A stretch of 64,000 nt of DNA, from assembly GCF_030161235.1 (NCBI RefSeq), contig NZ_BSPW01000098.1:1-64000 (forward strand), read 5' to 3'. Numbering within the stretch: the stretch's first letter is position 1; each line of letters opens with the position of its first letter. The notes beneath the pieces were generated by a model. That model was not told the origin of the DNA. It saw only the letters and a list, made by a program, of their open reading frames with translations, and ran no database searches. Position numbers and translations under genes: made by a program. Below are positions 8,294-16,663 of the stretch, in pieces. The stretch comes from Vibrio zhanjiangensis. GTDB taxonomy: Bacteria; Pseudomonadota; Gammaproteobacteria; Enterobacterales; Vibrionaceae.

Positions 8294-9241
8294 TTGAGTA
8301 AATCTTTAAAGATTGTTTTTGCAGGTACTCCCGACTTCGCCGCCCGCCACTTGGCGGCGTTGTTGTCTTCAGAACATCAAGTTGTTGCAGTCTACACTCA
8401 GCCAGATAGACCCGCAGGACGTGGCAAAAAAATCACCTCAAGTCCCGTCAAAACTTTGGCTCTAGAGCATCATGTCCCTGTACATCAGCCAGAAAACTTC
8501 AAGTCTGAACAAGCAAAACAAGATTTAGCCAATCTAAATGCAGATCTGATGGTCGTGGTTGCGTATGGACTACTACTGCCTCAAGCAGTACTCGACACAC
8601 CCAAATTGGGCTGTGTGAATGTTCATGGCTCCATTTTACCCAGATGGCGCGGCGCCGCGCCTATCCAGCGTTCGATCTGGGCTGGCGATGAGCAAACCGG
8701 TGTCACCATCATGCAAATGGATATAGGTTTAGATACAGGTGACATGCTAAAAATTGCGTCGCTCCCTATCGAGCCTACGGATACTAGCGCCTCAATGTAC
8801 CAAAAACTTGCCGAACTAGGACCCGTTGCTTTGCTGGAATGTCTGGCCGATATTGCCAATGGTTCAGCTGTGGCAAAAAAACAAGACAATGACCAAGCTA
8901 ACTATGCTGAAAAACTTAGCAAAGAAGAGGCACGTATCCAGTGGAATCATGATGCTGTGCATATTGAACGCTGCGTGCGTGCGTTCAACCCTTGGCCCGT
9001 TAGCCACTTTGTTGCCGCCGATAGCAGCATCAAAGTCTGGCAGAGCAGAGTGGATAAGCGACAAACCAGTCAGGCACCTGGCACTATAATTCAAGCGGAT
9101 AAAACCGGGATTTACGTTTCAACCGGTAAAGATGTACTCGTTTTGGAACAGATCCAAGTGCCGGGGAAAAAGGCCATGCCGATTCAAGATATTTTGAATT
9201 CACGAGCCGATTGGTTTGAAGTTGGTACTCAACTGACTTAG
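8294..9241 (+). CDS. fmt: methionyl-tRNA formyltransferase
   Basis: Fmt formylates Met-tRNAi with 10-formyl-tetrahydrofolate, the step that Def reverses on finished chains. The 315-residue protein shows the N-terminal FAGTPDFAARHLAALL, the catalytic HGSILPRWRGAAPIQ block around residue 110 and a C-terminal OB-like tRNA-binding domain. The start codon is TTG, with AAAGGAA eight bases upstream. Part of the def-fmt-rsmB cluster. Confidence 0.96.
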   Translation: MSKSLKIVFAGTPDFAARHLAALLSSEHQVVAVYTQPDRPAGRGKKITSSPVKTLALEHHVPVHQPENFKSEQAKQDLANLNADLMVVVAYGLLLPQAVLDTPKLGCVNVHGSILPRWRGAAPIQRSIWAGDEQTGVTIMQMDIGLDTGDMLKIASLPIEPTDTSASMYQKLAELGPVALLECLADIANGSAVAKKQDNDQANYAEKLSKEEARIQWNHDAVHIERCVRAFNPWPVSHFVAADSSIKVWQSRVDKRQTSQAPGTIIQADKTGIYVSTGKDVLVLEQIQVPGKKAMPIQDILNSRADWFEVGTQLT

Positions 9242-9257
9242 TTTATACGTACTTTTT

Positions 9258-9275
9258 GAGGGTGGAGACACCCTC
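9258..9275 (+). other. GNRA-capped hairpin between fmt and rsmB
   Basis: GAGGGTG (9258-9264) and CACCCTC (9269-9275) form a perfect 7-bp stem closed by the tetraloop GAGA. No T-run follows, so it is not a standard terminator; it could stabilise or process the fmt-rsmB message. Confidence 0.45.
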
Positions 9276-9297
9276 CCTTACTTTTAAGGTAATTTAG

Positions 9298-10590
9298 ATG
9301 AATGTTCGTGCTGCTGCGGCTAATGTCCTGTTTCAAGTCGTCGACAAGGGCCAGTCTCTTTCTACTGCACTTCCTTTAGCTCAACAACAAGTTAAACCTC
9401 GCGATCAAGCTCTATTACAAGAGATATGTTATGGTGCGCTGCGCTACCTTCCTCGACTTGAGTCGATAGCGAATGAGCTGATGGACAAACCACTCAAAGG
9501 TAAACAACGGGTTTTTCACCATCTGATTCTTGTCGGCATTTATCAGCTCAGCTTTATGCGCATTCCTGCGCATGCAGCAGTAGGGGAGACCGTTGAAGGT
9601 ACAAAAACACTCAAAGGCCCTCGTCTACGCGGTTTAATTAATGCCGTACTGCGCAACTATCAGCGTAAACAAGAAGAATTGGATGCTTTTGCCGTCAGTC
9701 ACCATGCTGGCAAATATGGCCACCCAAGTTGGCTACTAACATTACTTCAAGATACTTACCCTGATAAGTGGCAAGATATAGTTGAAGCTAACAATAGCAA
9801 GGCTCCAATGTGGCTACGGGTCAATCACCAGCATCACAGCCGAGATGAATACCAACAAATACTCAAAGATAACGGCATTGATAGCCACCCCCATAGTGAA
9901 GCAAATGATGCGCTGAGATTAGAAGCGCCATGTGATGTGTCCAAGCTACCTGGCTTTGATAAAGGATGGGTCTCTGTTCAAGATGCCGCGGCGCAACTTT
10001 CACTCAATTATCTCACACCAAAAGACGGTGAATTAATACTCGATTGCTGCGCAGCGCCGGGCGGAAAAACAGCCCACATCTTAGAACGAACCCATCAAGC
10101 TAAAGTCGTTGCCATTGATTGTGATGAAAGCCGTCTGAAGCGAGTCCATGACAACCTAAAACGTCTACAACTCAACGCTGAGGTGATTTGTGGGGATGCA
10201 CGCAAACCGCTAGAGTGGTGGCAAGGAGAGCAGTTTGACCGCATTCTGCTCGATGCTCCCTGCTCAGCCACTGGGGTAATTCGCCGCCATCCGGATATTA
10301 AGTGGCTACGTCGCCGAGAAGACATTGCGGCATTAACTGAGTTACAAAGTGAGATTCTTGATGCCATGTGGCAGCAACTAAAACCTGGCGGTACGCTTGT
10401 GTATGCAACCTGCTCGATCACTCCACAAGAAAATGGGGAGCAAATCGAGGCATTTCTGTCACGGACAAAAGAGGCTCAATTGGAAGGCTCTCCGATAGAT
10501 AAGCCCGGACGTCAAATTCTTCCCGGAGAGGAAAACATGGATGGTTTTTATTATGCCATCATAAAGAAAGCTCATAATGATAAAGGCTGA
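9298..10590 (+). CDS. rsmB: 16S rRNA m5C967 methyltransferase
   Basis: RsmB (Sun, Fmu) methylates C967 of 16S rRNA using S-adenosylmethionine. The 430-residue protein has the NusB-like RNA-binding N-terminal domain (about 1-140) and a Rossmann methyltransferase domain with CCAAPGGKT, the first conserved cysteine in DAPCSATG and the catalytic one in YATCSI. ATG start after AAGG. Next gene trkA is 34 bases downstream. Confidence 0.96.
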   Translation: MNVRAAAANVLFQVVDKGQSLSTALPLAQQQVKPRDQALLQEICYGALRYLPRLESIANELMDKPLKGKQRVFHHLILVGIYQLSFMRIPAHAAVGETVEGTKTLKGPRLRGLINAVLRNYQRKQEELDAFAVSHHAGKYGHPSWLLTLLQDTYPDKWQDIVEANNSKAPMWLRVNHQHHSRDEYQQILKDNGIDSHPHSEANDALRLEAPCDVSKLPGFDKGWVSVQDAAAQLSLNYLTPKDGELILDCCAAPGGKTAHILERTHQAKVVAIDCDESRLKRVHDNLKRLQLNAEVICGDARKPLEWWQGEQFDRILLDAPCSATGVIRRHPDIKWLRRREDIAALTELQSEILDAMWQQLKPGGTLVYATCSITPQENGEQIEAFLSRTKEAQLEGSPIDKPGRQILPGEENMDGFYYAIIKKAHNDKG

Positions 10591-10624
10591 CAGTCTTTTC
10601 AACTTTGGTTAAACAGGAAACGCT

Positions 10625-12001
10625 ATGAAAATCATCATTCTTGGTGCGGGTCAAGTCGGCGGCACACTGGCTGAAAATCTGGTTGGTGAAAACAATGACA
10701 TCACCATAGTCGACAAAGACAGTGATCGCTTACGTGAGCTTCAAGACAAGTATGATTTGAGAGTGGTCAATGGTTATGCCAGTCACCCAGACGTATTGCG
10801 CGAAGCAGGCGCTCAAGACGCCGATATGCTAGTGGCTGTGACTAACATGGACGAAACCAACATGGCAGCATGCCAAGTCGCCTTTACTCTATTTAACACC
10901 CCCAATCGCATTGCTCGCATTCGCTCACCACAATATCTTCATGAAAAGGAAGCATTGTTTCAGTCGGGTGCCGTCCCTGTCGATCATTTAATTGCCCCTG
11001 AAGAGTTGGTAACTAGCTATATTGAACGCTTGATTCAATACCCAGGTGCACTTCAAGTGGTGAGCTTTGCCGATCAAAAAGTTAGCTTAGTTGCGGTTAA
11101 GGCCTATTATGGTGGCCCACTGGTCGGCAACGCGCTCTCTGCTCTTCGTGAACATATGCCTCATATCGATACTCGGGTCGCGGCGATATTTCGTCAAGGC
11201 AGACCGATAAGACCTCAAGGTACAACCATCATAGAGGCAGATGATGAGGTCTTTTTCGTCGCAGCGAGCAACCATATTCGTTCAGTAATGAGTGAACTAC
11301 AGCGACTTGAAAAGCCGTATCGACGCATCATGATTGTAGGTGGTGGCAATATCGGCGCCAGCCTTGCCAAGCGCCTTGAACAATCGTATAGCGTTAAACT
11401 GATTGAACGTAGCTATCAAAGAGCAGAAAAGCTTTCTGAAGAACTCGAAAACACGATCGTTTTTTGTGGGGATGCCGCCGATCAAGAGCTGTTACTGGAA
11501 GAAAACATCGACCAAGTGGATGTATTTATCGCGCTCACCAATGAAGACGAAACCAATATTATGTCTGCCATGCTGGCAAAGAGAATGGGCGCGAAAAAAG
11601 TCATGGTTCTTATCCAGCGCGGAGCCTATGTTGACTTAGTTCAAGGTGGTGTGATTGATGTGGCTATCTCACCACAACAAGCAACAATATCAGCGCTACT
11701 GACTCATGTTCGCCGAGCCGACATTGTTAACGTGTCTTCTCTACGTCGTGGCGCGGCTGAGGCTATCGAAGCTATCGCTCACGGAGATGAAACCACGTCA
11801 AAAGTCGTTGGCAGAGCCGTGGGTGATATCAAACTCCCTCCTGCGACCACCATAGGAGCAATCGTTCGAGGTGAGGAAGTATTAATTGCTCATGACCGCA
11901 CAGTGATAGAGCAAGACGACCATGTTGTCATGTTCTTGGTTGATAAAAAGTACGTCGCCGACGTTGAGGCTCTATTCCAGCCGAGTCCCTTTTTCCTCTA
12001 G
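10625..12001 (+). CDS. trkA: Trk potassium uptake system, NAD-binding subunit TrkA
   Basis: TrkA is the peripheral, nucleotide-binding gating subunit of the Trk K+ transporter and assembles on TrkH. The 458-residue protein has two RCK halves, each a Rossmann domain (GAGQVGGTLAENL at the start; VGGGNIGASLAKRL around residue 238) followed by a TrkA-C domain. Only 10 bases separate it from trkH, so the two subunits are made from one message. Confidence 0.97.
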   Translation: MKIIILGAGQVGGTLAENLVGENNDITIVDKDSDRLRELQDKYDLRVVNGYASHPDVLREAGAQDADMLVAVTNMDETNMAACQVAFTLFNTPNRIARIRSPQYLHEKEALFQSGAVPVDHLIAPEELVTSYIERLIQYPGALQVVSFADQKVSLVAVKAYYGGPLVGNALSALREHMPHIDTRVAAIFRQGRPIRPQGTTIIEADDEVFFVAASNHIRSVMSELQRLEKPYRRIMIVGGGNIGASLAKRLEQSYSVKLIERSYQRAEKLSEELENTIVFCGDAADQELLLEENIDQVDVFIALTNEDETNIMSAMLAKRMGAKKVMVLIQRGAYVDLVQGGVIDVAISPQQATISALLTHVRRADIVNVSSLRRGAAEAIEAIAHGDETTSKVVGRAVGDIKLPPATTIGAIVRGEEVLIAHDRTVIEQDDHVVMFLVDKKYVADVEALFQPSPFFL

Positions 12002-12011
12002 GTTTGGCATC

Positions 12012-13457
12012 ATGGTCAACTTTCGTCCTATTTTATTTGTCATCGGCTTAGTGCTATCAAAACTGGCTCTGTTCATGTATGTCCCAACCTTTGTCGCCTT
12101 TTTTACCGGCACCTCTGGGTTTATTGAATTTGGTCAAGCCGTTATCATCACTCACATTGCCGCTTTTTTCTGCTTAAGCATAGGACGAACCAAAAGCTTC
12201 AAACTTAGCGCTCGGGACATGTTTCTGATCACTAGCCTTGTCTGGACGGTAGCGAGTACTTTTGCGGCGTTACCCTTTGTCTTCATCAATCATATCAGCT
12301 TTACCGACGCCTACTTTGAGACCATGTCAGGCATCACCACAACTGGCTCAACGGTTTTAAATGGGCTCGATGAGATGGCGCCAAGCATTTTATTATGGCG
12401 TTCCATCTTGCAGTGGCTAGGAGGGATTGGTTTCATTGTGATGGCTGTGGCTGTGCTACCGATGCTCAACGTTGGAGGGATGAAACTCTTCCACACCGAG
12501 TCTTCCGACTGGTCAGATAAAAGCAGTCCCAGAGCTAAGACTGTCGCAAAAAATATCATGCTAGTTTATTTGAGCCTGACCGGTCTTTGTATGCTTGGGT
12601 ATGTCCTGACAGGTATGAGCTGGTTTGAAGCGGTCAACCATTCGTTTACAACCCTGTCTACAGGCGGATATTCAACCTCTGATGGTTCAATGAACCACTT
12701 TTCACATGGCTCACACTGGGTCGCCACTTTATTCATGTTTCTTGGCGGCCTACCTTTTCTATTATTTGTCGCAGCCCTGCGTAAAAAAAGCATTATTCAG
12801 CTCTTTAATGATGCTCAAGTTAGGGGATTCACCTATCTCTTCCTTGGCTCTAGCCTAATCATTTCCGGCTGGCTGATCATTCGAGATGGCTACAGCATCA
12901 TGGATGCTTTACGTGTATCAATGTTTAATATTGTTTCTGTGCTAACCACCACTGGGTTTGGCCTAGAAGACTTTACCGCTTGGGGAGCCCTACCAACCAC
13001 TCTATTTGCATTTTTGATGATGGCTGGAGCCTGTTCTGGCTCGACCTCTGGCGGGATTAAGATTTTCCGTTTCCAAATAGCCGTCACACTGCTTAATAAG
13101 CAAATGATGAAATTGATTCACCCTTCAGGGGTGTTTGTACAACGTTATAATCAAAGGCCGGTTAACGATGACATCGTTCGATCAGTGGTTGCCTTCGTAC
13201 TGATGTTTTTTGTTACCATTATTTTTATTGCTGGCTGCTTAAGTGCACTAGGTTTAGATCCTATTACTAGCATATCCGGCTCGATTACGGCCGTCGCTAA
13301 TGTTGGACCTGGAATGGGGGCGGTCATAGGTCCAACAGGTAACTTTGCCCCACTTCCAGACATAGCAAAATGGCTACTGAGCTTTGGTATGTTAATGGGA
13401 CGGCTAGAAATACTCACTTTGCTAGTGCTATTTTTCCCTGCTTTTTGGAAGCGATAA
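12012..13457 (+). CDS. trkH: Trk potassium uptake system, pore subunit TrkH
   Basis: The inner-membrane K+-translocating partner of TrkA, 481 residues with about ten hydrophobic segments. The four P-loop filter regions can be seen as SGITTTGST, TTLSTGGYST, TTTGFG and the divergent last repeat NVGPGMG. A frame-extended start at 11922 lies inside trkA and lacks family support, so the ATG at 12012 (MVNFRPILF) is used. Usual family length is about 480. Confidence 0.96.
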   Translation: MVNFRPILFVIGLVLSKLALFMYVPTFVAFFTGTSGFIEFGQAVIITHIAAFFCLSIGRTKSFKLSARDMFLITSLVWTVASTFAALPFVFINHISFTDAYFETMSGITTTGSTVLNGLDEMAPSILLWRSILQWLGGIGFIVMAVAVLPMLNVGGMKLFHTESSDWSDKSSPRAKTVAKNIMLVYLSLTGLCMLGYVLTGMSWFEAVNHSFTTLSTGGYSTSDGSMNHFSHGSHWVATLFMFLGGLPFLLFVAALRKKSIIQLFNDAQVRGFTYLFLGSSLIISGWLIIRDGYSIMDALRVSMFNIVSVLTTTGFGLEDFTAWGALPTTLFAFLMMAGACSGSTSGGIKIFRFQIAVTLLNKQMMKLIHPSGVFVQRYNQRPVNDDIVRSVVAFVLMFFVTIIFIAGCLSALGLDPITSISGSITAVANVGPGMGAVIGPTGNFAPLPDIAKWLLSFGMLMGRLEILTLLVLFFPAFWKR

Positions 13458-13466
13458 GGACAAAAA

Positions 13467-14027
13467 ATGTATAAGATTCTGGGATTAGCGACCCTAATTT
13501 TAACCTCCACTGCCATGGCAGAACAGAGAGTAAAATTGGATGATGGCCGAGAAGTTATTTTAAATGACAATTTTACCTGGCAATACATCAACAACGCATC
13601 TTCGGCTCAGGCCAAAAGTACTGCTTTAGATAAAACCCAACCTGCAACAATCCCCCTTATAGAAAAAAAAGTAGCCAGCCTTATCACTCTCGATAGTAAA
13701 CGCCCCAGCATGCAGCTTTCAAATTCTGGCGTAGAGGTATTGCTCGGATCGCCAAGTTATGCCGAAGGCAAACTTATTATTCCAACCTCAATCACTAATC
13801 AGAGTCTCAATTCGGTGATATTGATAGAAGCAGAGGTCGAGATTTCAACACCAGATAAACAAACTTTGGTGAAAAAAAGTATCACTATTTGGCAGTCAAT
13901 CAAACGTATGCCAGACACTTACCTTCGCCCCCAGCAGGTTGAACAAGGTAGAAGCATTGAGCTGAAAGTCGATAAACAAGAGCAGTATTTCGTCAGCGCA
14001 AACATCACTAACCTAGTCACACGTTAA
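13467..14027 (+). CDS. exported DUF3157-like protein
   Basis: A 186-residue protein with a clear signal peptide (about residues 1-18, ending AMA before EQRVKL), then a short DDGREVILNDNFTWQY segment of the kind seen at the start of DUF3157 proteins, a Ser/Ala/Thr linker and a beta-rich C-terminal half. Likely periplasmic. Function unknown. It follows trkH by 9 bases and its 3' end overlaps the convergent trhA by 4 bases. The DUF3157 assignment is from memory of Vibrio gene neighbourhoods. Confidence 0.75.
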   Translation: MYKILGLATLILTSTAMAEQRVKLDDGREVILNDNFTWQYINNASSAQAKSTALDKTQPATIPLIEKKVASLITLDSKRPSMQLSNSGVEVLLGSPSYAEGKLIIPTSITNQSLNSVILIEAEVEISTPDKQTLVKKSITIWQSIKRMPDTYLRPQQVEQGRSIELKVDKQEQYFVSANITNLVTR

Positions 14028-14677
14028 ACTGGATCAACATACCAATAAATCGCTAAAAAATGACAAGCACAACCGGCTAAAACAAAACCATGCCAAATTG
14101 CGTGATTAAACGGGATGCGCTTGGCAACATAGAAAATCACACCTAACGAGTATATGACTCCCCCAGCGGCCAAAAGGGCTATACCTCCTATTTCGAGGTT
14201 AAGTACCAGCTGATAGATCACCACCAAAGAAAGCCACCCCATAATTAGATAAGTCACAAGTGACAATTTTTCATACCGATAGACAAAAGCGAACTTCATG
14301 ATGATGCCTATCAATGCCAGTGTCCATATGACAATCATCAAACCAATGGCAAGAGGTGTTCTTAAACTCACCAAGAGAAAAGGCGTGTAGCTTCCCGCAA
14401 TCAAAAGATAAATTGCACAATGATCGAACGTTTTCAACGCTCTCTTAGCTCTTTGGTGCGGAACAGCATGGTAGAGAGTTGAAGCAAGAAATAAAACAAT
14501 CATGCTTGCCCCATAAATACTCATGCTAGTAATGGTAAGGACATCAGCGTTATGACTGGTGGCTTTGACTAAAAGAAGAATTAAGCCCACAATCCCAAAT
14601 ACCATCCCAACACCATGAGTTAGCGTATTTGCCCACTCTTCTTTTACACTATACAAGGAATTGGTTTGAGTTGTCAT
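14024..14677 (-). CDS. trhA: hemolysin III / PAQR family membrane protein TrhA
   Basis: A 217-residue inner-membrane protein with seven hydrophobic segments and the PAQR family's conserved residues: EEWANTLTHGVG near the start, STLYHAVP, the FDHCAIYLLIAGSYTPF block and the final NHAIWHGFVLAGCACHFLAI. The bacterial members (YqfA/TrhA) are linked to membrane energetics and fluidity. The old name hemolysin III does not imply a toxin. Single-gene unit on the minus strand. Confidence 0.92.
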   Translation of the reverse strand: MTTQTNSLYSVKEEWANTLTHGVGMVFGIVGLILLLVKATSHNADVLTITSMSIYGASMIVLFLASTLYHAVPHQRAKRALKTFDHCAIYLLIAGSYTPFLLVSLRTPLAIGLMIVIWTLALIGIIMKFAFVYRYEKLSLVTYLIMGWLSLVVIYQLVLNLEIGGIALLAAGGVIYSLGVIFYVAKRIPFNHAIWHGFVLAGCACHFLAIYWYVDPV

Positions 14678-14758
14678 AACGAGTCACACCTTGGAACATT
14701 TGCTCTAAAGTATGCCATATTGAGCTTACACTTGTAAGTTAAAATGATTAAATTTATG

Positions 14759-15556
14759 TTAAGTGTGCTTATCTAAATATTCAACAACCTGCTTTCCAGC
14801 TTGTTTTGCAGCAGTGGTAAGCGGTATTGTCAGCTGACGCTGTAGTTTGCCGACACCAAGTAAGCTTGCCAGCATTCCCTTAGCGCCTTTACGATGACGG
14901 TCAATCTCAAACCACATTTGTAACTGTTCATCACTGCGATGGGCCACCATTTCCAACTCTCGCCATCGTCCATGAAAGGGCCCCATTGTCGGTACAAACT
15001 CAAATTCTTGCACAAACGGCAACTCAAACCCCTCTACCGCTTCACACTCAACTTGGCGAATACGCAATCCACTCTCTTCCAACGCCGTAAAGATTTCATC
15101 CAATAAAGGATCTGGACGTACCGTTAATATATCAGTATCACTAGGATCTTTGGCCAAAGCGATATTCAGTCCAGTTTCTAACCATACTTTAGAGTCTCCT
15201 ATGGTCACTGGCGCATTCCAAGGTACATCGAGCTCAACAGCAAAATCTCGAGTTTCTCCTGGCTTAATAGTAAAGGCATAAGGCAAACTCCAATGCGCTA
15301 ATGCATAGTTGACCGGAACACGACACATACGATTGCTGGAGCGATCATCGTTACCCTGGTTGGCTGGCCTTTCTTTTATGTAGCGGCAATAGAGTTTCAT
15401 TTCTATGTTATCGATTTCTTGAACCGTCGCCCCACCGTACACATGAATCGTGATATTGACCTTTTGACCTGGGTAAAGCACCTCTTGTTGAAGCACTGAA
15501 TCCACTTTCGCAGATCCAATACCAAAGCTTGCTAGGGTTTTCTTAAAAAACGACAT
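14759..15556 (-). CDS. Spo0M-like (sporulation control) family protein
   Basis: The 265-residue soluble protein matches the arrestin-like Spo0M family in its opening FFKKTLASFGIGSAKVD and the following YPGQKVNITIHVYGG segment. In Bacillus Spo0M affects sporulation; in non-sporulating Vibrio the role is unknown. The ATG at 15556 is preferred over 15562 because AGGAG lies six bases from the former and directly abuts the latter. Confidence 0.88.
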   Translation of the reverse strand: MSFFKKTLASFGIGSAKVDSVLQQEVLYPGQKVNITIHVYGGATVQEIDNIEMKLYCRYIKERPANQGNDDRSSNRMCRVPVNYALAHWSLPYAFTIKPGETRDFAVELDVPWNAPVTIGDSKVWLETGLNIALAKDPSDTDILTVRPDPLLDEIFTALEESGLRIRQVECEAVEGFELPFVQEFEFVPTMGPFHGRWRELEMVAHRSDEQLQMWFEIDRHRKGAKGMLASLLGVGKLQRQLTIPLTTAAKQAGKQVVEYLDKHT

Positions 15557-15720
15557 ACGCATCTCCTAGGTACAGTACAGCTAGACGAAACCTTATCAAA
15601 TCATACTAATCTGAACCAGAGCATCACTAATGCAATCTCTCTCACAGATTGACAGGGATAATCAACAAACATCATCGATTAGATATCGACCAATTAATAA
15701 GATAGTGCTAGTCTAATCAC

Positions 15721-15741
15721 TGATATGGATAATTCATATCA
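15721..15741. promoter_or_regulatory. inverted repeat upstream of the spo0M-like gene
   Basis: TGATATG (15721-15727) and CATATCA (15735-15741) are perfect inverted arms with a 7-base spacer, a layout typical of dimeric repressor operators. The regulator is unknown. Confidence 0.35.
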
Positions 15742-15831
15742 CATTCCCTAATTAGTTACTTGGATTGGCGTAAGCCAGAAGAGTTCCTTGCAAAAGTAAA
15801 GTGCAACTCATAACTAGTTAGGCCATAAATT

Positions 15832-15846
15832 TGGCAATGGATATGC
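15832..15846 (+). promoter_or_regulatory. possible sigma-54 promoter
   Basis: TGGCAATGGATATGC keeps the GG and GC dinucleotides of the -24/-12 consensus (TGGCACG-N4-TTGC) at the right spacing. It would start transcription near 15858, just before the small ORF at 15866. One match by eye is weak evidence. Confidence 0.3.
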
Positions 15847-15865
15847 CTGGCAGTTAGGTTAATCA

Positions 15866-16030
15866 ATGCGACCAACAGTAGTCAGGTGCTCGCACATAAA
15901 TCGTGCGATGCGTCGCCGCAGTGGCTTTGTAAAGACACCCGCGACACAAAATATCGCGCCCGGAATGACTTTAGTAGAAAAGACGGCACTATCGGCGTCA
16001 ACTACAGCCAAAGTTACTAAGGCGGCATAG
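15866..16030 (+). CDS. possible 54-residue small protein (or sRNA locus)
   Basis: An ATG-started frame of 54 codons, basic in its first third (MRPTVVRCSHINRAMRRR) and Ala/Thr/Lys-rich at the end, stops two bases before a strong terminator at 16033-16061. A sigma-54-like element lies just upstream. The ribosome-binding site is poor (TTAGG), so the transcript may instead be a small RNA of about 200 bases. I do not recognise the sequence. The opposite-strand frame (15859-16080) is less likely because it runs through the terminator. The rest of the gap 15557-16163 shows only the inverted repeat at 15721. Confidence 0.35.
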   Translation: MRPTVVRCSHINRAMRRRSGFVKTPATQNIAPGMTLVEKTALSASTTAKVTKAA

Positions 16031-16032
16031 TT

Positions 16033-16061
16033 AAAAAGCGCAGCTAACACTGCGCTTTTTT
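16033..16061. terminator. strong intrinsic terminator
   Basis: AAAAAGCGCAG (16033-16043) pairs with CTGCGCTTTTT (16050-16060) over a 6-base loop, and one more T follows. It can act on both strands but has no recognised gene before it on the plus strand apart from the small ORF at 15866. Confidence 0.8.
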
Positions 16062-16163
16062 CTTTATCTTCAGCATGCATGTTTCCCCATTTTATCTTTG
16101 GAACTTTTCCCCCTCATTTGATACATTTAACATTATATCATTACAAAAGTTATGGATTAAAAG

Positions 16164-16430
16164 ATGAAATGTCACCGTATTGAAGAACTGCTTGAGTTAT
16201 TGGCACCCGAGTGGAATAAGGATCAACACCTCAACTTGCTCGCCTTTATTGCCCAGCTGGCAACAGAAGCAGGCTATCAGGGCCCCATTGAAGAACTGAC
16301 CGACGATGTGCTTATTTATCACCTTAAAATGCGCAATAGTGCCAAAGACGAGATGATCCCAGGGCTACAAAAAGATCACGAACCCGATTTCAAATCCGCT
16401 CTACTCAAAGCGCGTGGCATTATCAAGTAA
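16164..16430 (+). CDS. yihD: YihD family protein (DUF1040)
   Basis: An 88-residue cytoplasmic protein that aligns well in my memory with E. coli YihD: the LTDDVLIYHLKMRNSAKDEMIPGLQKD core and the final KARGIIK are nearly the same. Function unknown. In enterics yihD sits beside srkA and dsbA; here ccoG and an exported protein gene lie between them. Confidence 0.9.
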   Translation: MKCHRIEELLELLAPEWNKDQHLNLLAFIAQLATEAGYQGPIEELTDDVLIYHLKMRNSAKDEMIPGLQKDHEPDFKSALLKARGIIK

Positions 16431-16531
16431 TCCCCTCAAACCAATATATTATTTTTTGCACTTAAATCATAAAGATGGAGAAACTGTTAGGTCTTTTTTT
16501 ACCAAACTGTACTGCTTTTTATTGCTAAAGG

Positions 16532-16573
16532 TTGATTGCGTTAAAGAAATAAAAATGACGCCACGTATATAAT
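16532..16573 (+). promoter_or_regulatory. likely FNR-dependent promoter of ccoG
   Basis: TTGAT-TGCG-TTAAA (16532-16545) matches the FNR consensus TTGAT-N4-ATCAA at 8 of 10 positions. A TATAAT lies at 16568-16573 with no good -35 box. The centre of the FNR-like site is about 41.5 bases before the expected start point (near 16580), the class II activator position. Oxygen control of ccoG would fit its role in cbb3 oxidase assembly. Confidence 0.5.
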
Positions 16574-16663
16574 CATCGCCAAATAAGACAATACTTAACA
16601 AGGATTGTCGATAGAGCGAGGCCAATAAGAAGCCTTGCCTTTTTAGCCCAAGAAGGAAGCACT

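Noticed and set aside
11922..12011. Extended start of trkH inside trkA
   Set aside because: The extra 30 residues are out-of-frame trkA sequence, and the ATG at 12012 gives the family length.
15859..16080. 73-codon minus-strand ORF with hydrophobic stretches
   Set aside because: Its first codons lie in and beyond a strong terminator hairpin that also acts on this strand; the opposite-strand frame ending just before the terminator fits better.
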